From the NCBI GenBank assembly GCA_002291855.1, contig DBAW01000233.1, forward strand, positions 1 through 10,758: DNA of 10,758 nt, written 5' to 3'. The first letter of the stretch is position 1. The number at the start of each line of letters is the position of its first letter. Below the pieces are notes generated by a model. The model saw only the letters and a program-made list of their open reading frames with translations, made no database searches and was not told the DNA's origin. This document shows, in pieces, positions 1 through 5,560 of this stretch. The translations under genes and the position numbers were made by a program. Source of the stretch: Sphingomonas sp. UBA1000 (lineage in GTDB: Bacteria > Pseudomonadota > Alphaproteobacteria > Sphingomonadales > Sphingomonadaceae).

Positions 1-18
1 ACGACGCTCTTCCGATCT
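1..18 (+). other. Illumina sequencing adapter remnant (not genomic)
   Basis: All 18 bases, ACGACGCTCTTCCGATCT, equal the 3' end of the Illumina TruSeq universal (read 1) adapter. A chance full match is very unlikely. The following base starts normal high-GC coding sequence. The last T (18) could belong to both adapter and genome. The left edge is therefore most likely a contig end with untrimmed adapter, and any reading frame running through these bases is artificial. Confidence 0.95.
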
Positions 19-98
19 ATCACGGGATGAAGGTGCGGGCGGGGCGCAAATACATCATCACCAAATGGTTCCGGGAGCGGCCCTGGGGCTGGGCCTGA
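19..98 (+). CDS. 2OG-Fe(II) oxygenase, prolyl 4-hydroxylase-like, C-terminal fragment
   Basis: Only the last 26 or so residues are present, ending at TGA 96-98. Reading in the frame of that stop gives HGMKVRAGRKYIITKWFRER followed by PWGWA. This fits the C-terminal end of bacterial prolyl 4-hydroxylase-type dioxygenases, which carry a pattern like H-x-G-x-P-V-x-x-G-x-K-x(5)-W-x-R-E-R-P. In that family the His is the distal iron ligand and the Lys six to nine residues later binds the 2-oxoglutarate carboxylate. The body of the enzyme, with the HxD motif, is missing because the sequence runs into adapter at base 18. The substrate cannot be told from this fragment. It is an assembly-edge truncation, not evidence of a pseudogene. 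Confidence 0.6.
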
Positions 99-129
99 AG
101 CGCCGGGCCTGACAAAAAATCGCGCCATC

Positions 130-156
130 GTGCCGATGCCGGTTCGCCGCCGGCAC
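130..156 (+). other. GC hairpin downstream of the oxygenase gene
   Basis: GTGCCG (130-135) pairs with CGGCAC (151-156), and CGG/CCG around a TTCG loop can pair inside. It lies about 30 bases after the stop at 98. No T-run follows, so it is not a standard intrinsic terminator; it could protect the mRNA 3' end. The rest of 99-219 shows nothing else I recognise. Confidence 0.3.
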
Positions 157-219
157 GGGTGACGGATCGGCCGGTCCGGATGCTCCGAAAACGCCGCGCC
201 GGCACCGCCATTTCACGAA

Positions 220-261
220 AAAAGTCATAAAAAAGAAAAGGGACGACCAAATGGCCGTCCC
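220..261 (-). terminator. Intrinsic terminator of the PEP-CTERM gene
   Basis: Read on the minus strand, GGGACGGCC, loop ATTT, GGTCGTCCC form a 9-bp stem (240-261) with one G-U pair. It is followed at once by a T-rich tract (TTTTCTTTTTT, 229-239). It lies 41 bases after the stop of the minus-strand gene at 303. This is the clearest rho-independent terminator in the window. Confidence 0.88.
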
Positions 262-302
262 CTTCCTTGTTTTGCGACCGGCCCGTTTCGGGCCGATACG
301 GC

Positions 303-947
303 TCAGGCGTAGACCGCGCGAACCTTGCGGACGCGACGGGCAGCGGCACCGATCATGCCGAAGCCACCGATCATCATCGCCCAGGTCGCCGGCTCAGGCA
401 CCGCCGCGATGGCGATGTTGTCGACTTCAAAGGCGTTGCCATAGGCGCTGAAGCGCAGCGCGGTCACCTGCGACTGGAAGCCGTTGGTGAAGTCGAGGCG
501 CACGATGCGGTTGGTGTCGGCTTCGGTCTGGTTGCCGTTGGCCGGATCCCAGACGTTGCTGCCTTCGATGGTGGCGAGAACGACGCCACCTTCACCCAGC
601 ACTTCGAGCGTGTTGTAGACGTCGATCGAGCCCCAGAGCAGGCTGACGGCGTTGATCGGGCCGAGACCGGTCAGATCGAACACGCCCGGCGTGCCATCGG
701 CCGGGCCGACCGAGACGAAGCCGCCGGTGCTGCCGAGCGGACGGGCGCGGGTTTCAACGGTCGTCGTGAAGATCGACCGGTTCCAGCGCGGCGTGGAGGT
801 TTCGAAATCGAACATGATCGGGTCGTCAAAACCGCTGCCCGCATAGACGGCGGCACCCGGCGTGCTCGACAGGACGACAGCCGACTGAGCCGGCGCGGCG
901 GCGATGGCGGCACCGGCCATCGCGAGACCGAGAACAAACTTCTTCAT
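303..947 (-). CDS. Secreted PEP-CTERM sorting domain protein
   Basis: A 214-residue exported protein. The N-terminus (MKKFVLGLAMAGAAIAAAPA) is a classical signal peptide, with likely cleavage near residue 23 after AQSA. The middle, about 150 residues rich in Gly, Thr, Asn and Asp, looks like a beta-rich extracellular domain that I cannot assign to an enzyme family. The C-terminus carries VPEPATWAMM at residues 183-192, a hydrophobic Gly/Ala/Met stretch, then a basic tail RRVRKVR. This is the PEPxxWA form of the PEP-CTERM signal, processed by an exosortase/archaeosortase-type system. No exosortase gene is in the window. The start at 947 is chosen because AAGGGG lies 8-9 bases upstream and the signal peptide begins there; longer in-frame starts upstream would spoil the signal peptide. 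The gene is monocistronic and ends at the terminator at 220-261. Its role is unknown; cell-surface or biofilm matrix functions are typical for the class. Confidence 0.88.
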   Translation of the reverse strand: MKKFVLGLAMAGAAIAAAPAQSAVVLSSTPGAAVYAGSGFDDPIMFDFETSTPRWNRSIFTTTVETRARPLGSTGGFVSVGPADGTPGVFDLTGLGPINAVSLLWGSIDVYNTLEVLGEGGVVLATIEGSNVWDPANGNQTEADTNRIVRLDFTNGFQSQVTALRFSAYGNAFEVDNIAIAAVPEPATWAMMIGGFGMIGAAARRVRKVRAVYA

Positions 948-1251
948 AAACAACACCCCTTGGTTCGTAAGGAACAGCAACCCACCCAAACAATGCCGAT
1001 GTGTCGAACCCATGCGCTCCGGACACGAATCGCACGTTGCCACCTGAGCCCGCTTCGGCTTCGGGCCTCGTTTTACGAAAAATTAACCATCCTGTCCAAG
1101 GCAAATGTTCATTTATGCACGTCCCGCCGTGGCACATGTGCCGCCGGGCGGGCCGTGCCAGCAACGCGGCGGTCACGGGTCGCCTTGTTGGGGGATGATG
1201 CCAGCCAGCGGCCGGAGACAGCAGCGCGGCGCTGCCGCCCCGCCCGCGCGC
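948..1251 (-). promoter_or_regulatory. Intergenic leader/promoter region of the PEP-CTERM gene
   Basis: This 304-base gap between the LysR gene and the PEP-CTERM gene should hold the latter's promoter. The most AT-rich stretch is 1071-1118. Read on the minus strand, TTGGAC (1094-1099) and TAAAAC (1070-1075) with an 18-base spacer are a weak sigma-70-like candidate. Two structures stand out. A hairpin at 1046-1069 (GAG-CCCG against CGGG-C-CTC) would sit in the 5' leader. A perfect 12-base palindrome GGCACATGTGCC lies at 1131-1142, a possible operator. A shorter GCAGC/GCTGC hairpin at 1221-1235 follows the LysR stop but has no T-run. The Shine-Dalgarno sequence is at 953-960. No further gene is supported here. 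Confidence 0.4.
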
Positions 1252-2040
1252 TCAGCCGGTCAGCGCCTCGACCAGCGCGCGGACCTTTTTCTGCCGCCAT
1301 TGCGGCATCGGCGCATGCGCCCAATAGCCCATGCCATGATCGACCGGCTCGCCCAGCGCCACGACGCGCCCGGCGGCGAGATCGGCCTCGGCCAGCATTT
1401 CGGGGACGAGCGCGCGGCCCAGCCCCTGCATCGCCGCATCGATCGCCAGCCCGGCATCGGCGACGCGCAGCGGTGCCCCGTCGGGGGCATGGCCCGGCCA
1501 GCCGATCCAGGGCGCATCCGGCCCGGTGCCCGGCGCGGCGATGCGGACGAAGCGGGCGGTGCCGATCAGCACGCCTTCATGCGCGCCGCGGTCGACCATC
1601 AGGCGGATGGCGAGATCGAGATTGGCCTCGGTGAAATCCACCGCCTCGTCGCCGGACACGATGTGAAAGCGCAGCTCGGTGTCGCCGGCAGCCAGCCGGG
1701 CGAGGCGCGGCGCGAGCCAGCGCGCGGTCAGGTCGCGCGGCGCGGCGATGGTCAGCACCTTGGACGACTGGCCGGCCTGGATCGCCCGCACCGCATCTTC
1801 AAAGCACAGAAAACCCTGGCGCAGCGCGGCCAGCCCGGCCTCTGCCTCGGGCGTCAGTTCCAGCCCCTTGGCGGTGCGCCGGAACAGCACGACGCCCAGA
1901 GTTTCTTCAAGCGCGCGCACCTGCTGGCCGACCGCCGCCGGGGTGACCGCCAGTTCGTCGGCGGCGCGAGTGAAGGACAGGTGCCGCGCCGCCGCATCGA
2001 GCACGCGCAGGCCGTTCAGCGGCAGATGCGTGCGCTTCAT
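1252..2040 (-). CDS. LysR-family transcriptional regulator (GcvA-like)
   Basis: A 262-residue LysR-type regulator. The winged helix-turn-helix fills residues 8-66, with the family core SFTRAADELAVTPAAVGQQV and then the LFRRTAKGLELTPEA wing. A linker helix follows, then a substrate-binding-like effector domain from about residue 94. The first domain matches the GcvA subgroup best. At 262 residues it is about 35-40 shorter than most of the family. The loss seems to fall in the middle of the effector domain, between FVRIAAPG and WIGWPG, where relatives usually have a PALL...PADL segment, so ligand binding may differ. The start codon overlaps the apaG stop as ATGA, so it is probably translated from the metZ-apaG mRNA. 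Target genes are not evident; the PEP-CTERM gene or autoregulation are only guesses. Confidence 0.88.
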   Translation of the reverse strand: MKRTHLPLNGLRVLDAAARHLSFTRAADELAVTPAAVGQQVRALEETLGVVLFRRTAKGLELTPEAEAGLAALRQGFLCFEDAVRAIQAGQSSKVLTIAAPRDLTARWLAPRLARLAAGDTELRFHIVSGDEAVDFTEANLDLAIRLMVDRGAHEGVLIGTARFVRIAAPGTGPDAPWIGWPGHAPDGAPLRVADAGLAIDAAMQGLGRALVPEMLAEADLAAGRVVALGEPVDHGMGYWAHAPMPQWRQKKVRALVEALTG

Positions 2041-2435
2041 GCCTGCACCGCCGGCGCGACGAGCGGAAAGCGCGGGATCGCGACGTCGAAGGTCGAGCCG
2101 TCCTCGGCCACCATCCGGTAACTGCCGCGCATCTGCCCGGTCGGGGTCGACAGCGGGCAGCCCGAGACATAGTCGAACGACGCCCCCGGCGGCAGCAGCG
2201 GCTGTTCGCCCACCACCCCCTCGCCCTGCACCTCATGGCGCGCGCCATGGCCGTCGGTGATGATCCAGTGGCGGCTGATCAGCTGGACGGCCATCCGTCC
2301 CTCATTCTCCAGCCGGATGTGATAGGCCCAGAACCAGCGGCCATGATCGGGGTCCGACTGGTCGGGCATGAAGGCGACGGAGACCCTGACGGTCACGCCC
2401 CTTGTGGTCTGGGCATGGGGGAAAAGCGCCTTCAC
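2037..2435 (-). CDS. apaG: ApaG family protein
   Basis: A 132-residue single-domain ApaG protein (immunoglobulin/fibronectin-III-like beta sandwich), full length for the family. Diagnostic segments are WAYHIRLEN (36-44), SRHWIITDGHG (54-64), the Gly-rich GEGVVGEQP (71-79), SGCPLSTPTGQMRGSY (91-106) and IPRFPL (120-125). The biochemical role is unsettled: mutants were linked to cobalt resistance and magnesium efflux in enterobacteria, and the Gly motif has been discussed as a nucleotide or pyrophosphate site. The start is GTG (2433-2435), inside a GTGA overlap with the metZ stop, and the gene ends in an ATGA overlap with the LysR gene. Both suggest coupled translation on one mRNA. Confidence 0.95.
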   Translation of the reverse strand: MKALFPHAQTTRGVTVRVSVAFMPDQSDPDHGRWFWAYHIRLENEGRMAVQLISRHWIITDGHGARHEVQGEGVVGEQPLLPPGASFDYVSGCPLSTPTGQMRGSYRMVAEDGSTFDVAIPRFPLVAPAVQA

Positions 2436-3637
2436 AGCCCGACCGCGCCGAGCGCCCGGTCAAGATCCTCGATCAGGTCGGCCACATCCTCCAGCCCGAC
2501 ATTCAGGCGCAGCATCCCGTCGGTGATGCCCATTTCGGCGCGCACCTCCGCCGCCAGGCTGCTGTGGGTGGTGGTGGCCGGGTGAGTCATCAGCGACCGG
2601 GAATCGCCGATATTGTTGGAAATGTCGATCAGTTCGAGCGCGTCGAGCAGGCCGTGCGCCTGTGCCCGGTCGGCGACGAACAGCGCCATGATCGTGCCCC
2701 CGGCGGCCATCTGCCGCGCGGCAAGCGCGCGCTGCGGATGGCTGTCCAGCCCCGGATAGAGCACGCGCAGCCCGCGATCCTCGAGGAAGCGCGCCACGGC
2801 AAGGGCATTGTCGCTCTGCCGGCGGACGCGCAGGTCGAGCGTTTCCAGCCCCTTGAGCACCACCCAGGCGTTGAACGCCGACAGGGTCGGCCCGGTGTTG
2901 CGGACAAAGGGCAGCAGCACATCGTCGATGAACGCGCGGCTGCCGCACACCGCCCCGGCGAGCACGCGCCCCTGCCCGTCCATCAGCTTGGTCGCCGAAT
3001 AAGCGACGATATCGGCCCCGAAATCGAGCGGCCGCTGCAACGCCGAGGTGGCGAAGGCATTGTCGACGAGCGTGCGGATGCCGTGCGCGCGCGCAATCGC
3101 GCAGATGCCGGCCAGATCGGCGATCTCGAGCGTCGGATTGGCCGGGGTCTCGAAGAAGAACAGCCGGGTGTTGGGACGGATCGCCGCTTCCCATGCGGCG
3201 GTGTCGACCGCATCGACGATCGTCACCTCGATCCCGAAGCGCGGCAGCAGCGAATCGGTCAGCCAGCGGCACGATCCGAACATCGTCCGCGCCGCGACCA
3301 GATGGTCGCCGGCCGACAGCTGGCACAGCAGCGCCGATGTCATCGCCGCCATGCCGCTTGCCATCGCGCGCGCGGCTTCCGCCCCGTCGAGCATCGCGAT
3401 GCGCTGTTCGAGCATCTCGACCGTCGGGTTCTGCAGCCGGCTATAGGTCATGCCCTTCTGTTCGCCGGCAAAGCGCGCCGCCGCGTCGCCCGCACAGTCA
3501 TAGGCATAGCCCGAGGTGAGGAAGATCGCCTCCGACGTCTCGCCCCATTCGGAGCGCGCGGTGCCGCCGCGCACCGCCTGGGTCGCGGGGCGCCATTTGG
3601 AGGTGATCGCAGGATCCTGGCCGGTCAGTCGCTTCAT
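2432..3637 (-). CDS. metZ: O-succinylhomoserine sulfhydrylase (MetZ)
   Basis: A 401-residue PLP enzyme of the Cys/Met metabolism family, of typical length. It makes homocysteine directly from O-succinylhomoserine and sulfide in methionine synthesis. Visible sites are YSRLQNPTV (65-73; Tyr and Arg that contact the PLP phosphate of the neighbouring subunit), SGMAAMTSAL (94-103; phosphate-binding loop), Asp192 in LVDNAFAT (PLP ring nitrogen) and Lys217 in AYSATKLMDG (Schiff base). The YSRLQNPTV and TARSEWGETSEA segments point to MetZ rather than MetB or MetC, though O-acetylhomoserine use cannot be excluded. The ATG at 3637 is the only plausible start, since an in-frame stop lies about 35 bases upstream. 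There is no clear Shine-Dalgarno sequence, and an inverted repeat reaches the start codon (see 3637-3701). leuB lies 121 bases upstream and apaG overlaps downstream. Confidence 0.93.
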   Translation of the reverse strand: MKRLTGQDPAITSKWRPATQAVRGGTARSEWGETSEAIFLTSGYAYDCAGDAAARFAGEQKGMTYSRLQNPTVEMLEQRIAMLDGAEAARAMASGMAAMTSALLCQLSAGDHLVAARTMFGSCRWLTDSLLPRFGIEVTIVDAVDTAAWEAAIRPNTRLFFFETPANPTLEIADLAGICAIARAHGIRTLVDNAFATSALQRPLDFGADIVAYSATKLMDGQGRVLAGAVCGSRAFIDDVLLPFVRNTGPTLSAFNAWVVLKGLETLDLRVRRQSDNALAVARFLEDRGLRVLYPGLDSHPQRALAARQMAAGGTIMALFVADRAQAHGLLDALELIDISNNIGDSRSLMTHPATTTHSSLAAEVRAEMGITDGMLRLNVGLEDVADLIEDLDRALGAVGL

Positions 3638-3701
3638 GGCAGGCGCTTTGCCGGTTTTGCCCGCCCCAGGTCAACTCGGGCGAGGCCCGCGCCGCCTGCC
3701 A
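3637..3701 (-). promoter_or_regulatory. Inverted repeat in the metZ leader that would cover the start codon
   Basis: On the minus strand TGGCAGGCG (3693-3701) is perfectly complementary to CGCCTGCCA (3637-3645), whose last base is the A of the metZ ATG. Between them a second hairpin, CGGGC (3685-3689 on this strand) with GCCCG (3677-3681), can form. The fold would close off the ribosome-binding region. The pairing is seen in the sequence; a regulatory role is inference. I do not see the conserved elements of a SAM-II riboswitch. Confidence 0.4.
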
Positions 3702-3758
3702 GTTTTTCTTTCAGCCGGCCAAGCCGGGGCCGAGGCCCGAGGTGCCGGAGGTGCCGGT

Positions 3759-4808
3759 TCAGGCGGCGAGCGCGGCGATCACCCGGTCGCCCATCGCCGC
3801 CGTGCCCAGCGTGCCGCCCAGATCGCCGGTGCGCGCGCCCGATGCGAGCACGGCCGCGACCGCCGCCTCGATCCGCGCCGCCGCATCGGCCCGCCCCAGC
3901 GAATGGCGCAGCATCATCGCCGCCGACAGGATCGTCGCCAGCGGATTGGCGCGGTCCTGCCCGGCAATATCGGGGGCGGAGCCGTGGATCGGCTCATACA
4001 GCCCCTTGCCCGCCGCATCGAGCGAGGCCGAGGGCAGCAGCCCGATCGAGCCGACGCACATCGATGCCTGATCGGACAGGATGTCGCCGAACAGATTGCC
4101 GGTGACGATGGTGTCGAACTGCCCCGGCGCGCGCACCAGCTGCATCGCGGCATTGTCGACATACATATGGGTCAGCGCGACATCGGGATAATCGGCGGCG
4201 ATTTCGGTCACCACGTCGCGCCACAGCTGCGAGGTTTCGAGCACATTGGCCTTGTCGACCGAACACAGCCGCCCCCGCCGCCCGCGCGCGGTCTCGAACC
4301 CCAGCCGGGCGATGCGGGCGATCTCCGCCTCGTCATAGCGCATGGTGTCAAAGCCTTCGCGCAGCCCGGCATCGGTGGTGCGGCGGCCGCGCGGGGTGCC
4401 GAAATAGACATCGCCGGTCAGTTCGCGGACGATCATCAGGTCGATCGCCCCGGCGACTTCGGGGCGGAGCGCCGAGGCATCGGCCAGCCCCGGAAACAGC
4501 CGCGCCGGGCGCAGATTGGCGAACAGCCCGAGTTCGCGGCGCAGGCCGAGGATCGCCTGTTCGGGCCGCAAATGCCGGTCCAGCCCGTCACAGGCCGGAT
4601 CGCCGACCGCCCCGAACAGGATCGCATCGGCGCGCGCGGCGAGCGCCAGCGTCGCGGGCGGCAGCGGATGGCCGGCAACGCGATAGGCCTGACCGCCGAC
4701 CGGAGCCTCGGCAAAATCCAGCCCGAGATTGAGCGCGTCGAGCACCCGCACCGCCTGAGCGACGACTTCCGGCCCGATCCCGTCCCCCGCCAATATCGCG
4801 ACCAGCAC
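3759..4808 (-). CDS. leuB: 3-isopropylmalate dehydrogenase (LeuB)
   Basis: Oxidises and decarboxylates (2R,3S)-3-isopropylmalate with NAD+ in leucine synthesis; cytosolic, usually a dimer. About 349 residues, normal length. Seen in order: AILAGDGIGPEV near the N-terminus; RELTGDVYFGTPRG with catalytic Tyr135; SVDKANVLETS with catalytic Lys186; YVDNAAMQL with metal-binding Asp218; GDILSDQASM with Asp242 and Asp246; YEPIHGSAPDIAGQ near the coenzyme site. A GTG at 4812-4814 would add two residues (M-L), but it overlaps the purine-rich ribosome site. The GTG at 4806-4808 sits 5 bases after that site, so I prefer it. leuA, leuC and leuD are not in the window. recO lies about 120 bases upstream and metZ 121 bases downstream, all in the same direction. 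Confidence 0.95.
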   Translation of the reverse strand: MLVAILAGDGIGPEVVAQAVRVLDALNLGLDFAEAPVGGQAYRVAGHPLPPATLALAARADAILFGAVGDPACDGLDRHLRPEQAILGLRRELGLFANLRPARLFPGLADASALRPEVAGAIDLMIVRELTGDVYFGTPRGRRTTDAGLREGFDTMRYDEAEIARIARLGFETARGRRGRLCSVDKANVLETSQLWRDVVTEIAADYPDVALTHMYVDNAAMQLVRAPGQFDTIVTGNLFGDILSDQASMCVGSIGLLPSASLDAAGKGLYEPIHGSAPDIAGQDRANPLATILSAAMMLRHSLGRADAAARIEAAVAAVLASGARTGDLGGTLGTAAMGDRVIAALAA

Positions 4809-4813
4809 CAGCA

Positions 4814-4821
4814 CCTCCCCC
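4814..4821 (-). promoter_or_regulatory. Ribosome-binding site of leuB
   Basis: GGGGGAGG on the minus strand, the best Shine-Dalgarno match near leuB. Its spacing of 5 bases to the GTG at 4808, against an overlap with the GTG at 4814, decides the start choice. Confidence 0.65.
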
Positions 4822-4851
4822 GCAAACCCGCAGCCTGCCGGTGCAAAGCCG

Positions 4852-4872
4852 CAACCGCCCGGTTGGTCAACC
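4852..4872 (-). other. Mutually exclusive hairpins in the leuB leader
   Basis: Three segments on the minus strand read GGTTG (4868-4872), CAACC (4861-4865) and GGTTG (4852-4856). The middle one can pair with either neighbour, but not both (loops of 2-4 bases). The stems are only 4-5 bp, so chance is quite possible. No T-run follows, so this is not an evident terminator. Confidence 0.25.
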
Positions 4873-4926
4873 CCCGCCGAAAGGGCCGGAAGGGCCGACT
4901 GGGACGACGGGGATGGTCATCGCCAT
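4867..4926 (-). CDS. Possible 19-residue small ORF between recO and leuB
   Basis: ATG at 4924-4926 starts one base after the recO stop (4928-4930), and the frame reads MAMTIPVVPVGPSGPFGGG before TGA at 4867-4869. Ribosomes ending on recO could restart here. The peptide is rich in Pro, Gly and Val, with no Leu codons, so it does not look like a classical leucine attenuation leader. Its stop falls inside the small alternative hairpins at 4852-4872. It may be chance; no homologue is recognised. Confidence 0.2.
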   Translation of the reverse strand: MAMTIPVVPVGPSGPFGGG

Positions 4927-4927
4927 C

Positions 4928-5518
4928 TCAGCCCCCGGCACCCGCGCGCGCCAGCCGGGTGCGCAGCCGGTCGCGCGCCGCCAGGATCACGCCGCGCCGG
5001 CCGGGCAGCAGGTGACGGGCAATGGCATCGCCGGCCGGATCCCGGTCATCGGGCTCCAGCCCGCCACCCGCCAGCCCATAACCAAGCTCGGCGAGCAGCA
5101 GCGCCTCGAACCGCCAGATCGCCGGGGCCCAGCCGCGCGCGCTCGGCGCATGTTCGACGGCGTCGAGCATGGCCGCCAGCGCATCATGCACGGCCGGATA
5201 GGGATGGCCTTCGGGCAGGGTCGCGGCAGTGAGCGCGCACAGCCAGTCGATCGCCGCCGCCGGCAGCGGCTCGGCCAGCAGCGGCGCGCGGCTGTGCACC
5301 AGCTCGGCGGTGGCGGCGGCGAGCTGCGTCTCGGTGCGCGCGCGCAGGCTGAGCGCCACGACATTGCCCGGCGACAGCACCGGCCGCAGCGCGCGCGACC
5401 GGCCGCCCCGGACATAGCCGGGCTGAAGCCCATGTGCCGGGGTGAGCGCACGGATCACCGCGCCATGTTCGCCATGCGCGCGCACCGCCACGATCAGCGC
5501 CTCAGCCTCGATGATCAT
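4928..5518 (-). CDS. recO: DNA repair protein RecO (short form)
   Basis: RecO works with RecR (and RecF) to load RecA onto SSB-coated single-stranded DNA and to anneal strands. The N-terminal OB-fold is clear: MIIEAEALIVAVRAHGEHGA (1-20), LTPAHG (25-30), GYVRGGRSRALRPVLSPGN (34-52). A helical middle and FEALLLAELGYGL (137-149) follow. Relatives usually continue after this with a Cys-containing, zinc-finger-like segment and a TG...YVSP stretch of about 40 residues. Here those are absent, and the chain goes almost directly to AIARHLLPG and ARDRL (165-184), which match the usual C-terminal helices. At 196 residues it is thus shortened internally, not cut at the end, and probably still functional. 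It lies 42 bases after uvrC in the same direction. A GGAGG sits 12 bases before the ATG. Confidence 0.87.
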   Translation of the reverse strand: MIIEAEALIVAVRAHGEHGAVIRALTPAHGLQPGYVRGGRSRALRPVLSPGNVVALSLRARTETQLAAATAELVHSRAPLLAEPLPAAAIDWLCALTAATLPEGHPYPAVHDALAAMLDAVEHAPSARGWAPAIWRFEALLLAELGYGLAGGGLEPDDRDPAGDAIARHLLPGRRGVILAARDRLRTRLARAGAGG

Positions 5519-5560
5519 CGCCCGCCGGCCTCCGCGCAGGACGGCGGCGCAACCCGGCGC

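Noticed and set aside
948..1043. Longer N-terminus for the PEP-CTERM protein, starting at 1043
   Set aside because: It would place 32 Cys/His/Arg-rich residues before a good signal peptide, and a clear ribosome site stands before the ATG at 947.
267..1634. Long plus-strand open frame across the PEP-CTERM and LysR genes, with others of this kind (1105-2121, 2402-4105, 3516-5015, 5762-7495)
   Set aside because: They are antisense shadows in high-GC DNA. Their translations are Arg/Gly/Pro/Asp-rich with no domain, while the opposite strand encodes clear conserved proteins.
3638..3758. SAM-II riboswitch in front of metZ
   Set aside because: I looked for the conserved TGATTT-like and GCTAAAG-like segments on the minus strand and did not find them in the right order. 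Only a plain inverted repeat is visible.
3741..3758. Tandem 9-base duplication (GGTGCCGGA, GGTGCCGGT) after the leuB stop, and a similar one at 4881-4898 (AAGGGCCGG, AAGGGCCGA) before its start
   Set aside because: Two imperfect copies of a GC-rich 9-mer are expected by chance or slippage, and the two sites are unlike each other.
4867..4926. Leucine attenuation leader peptide for leuB
   Set aside because: The short frame has no Leu codons and is not followed by a hairpin with a T-run.
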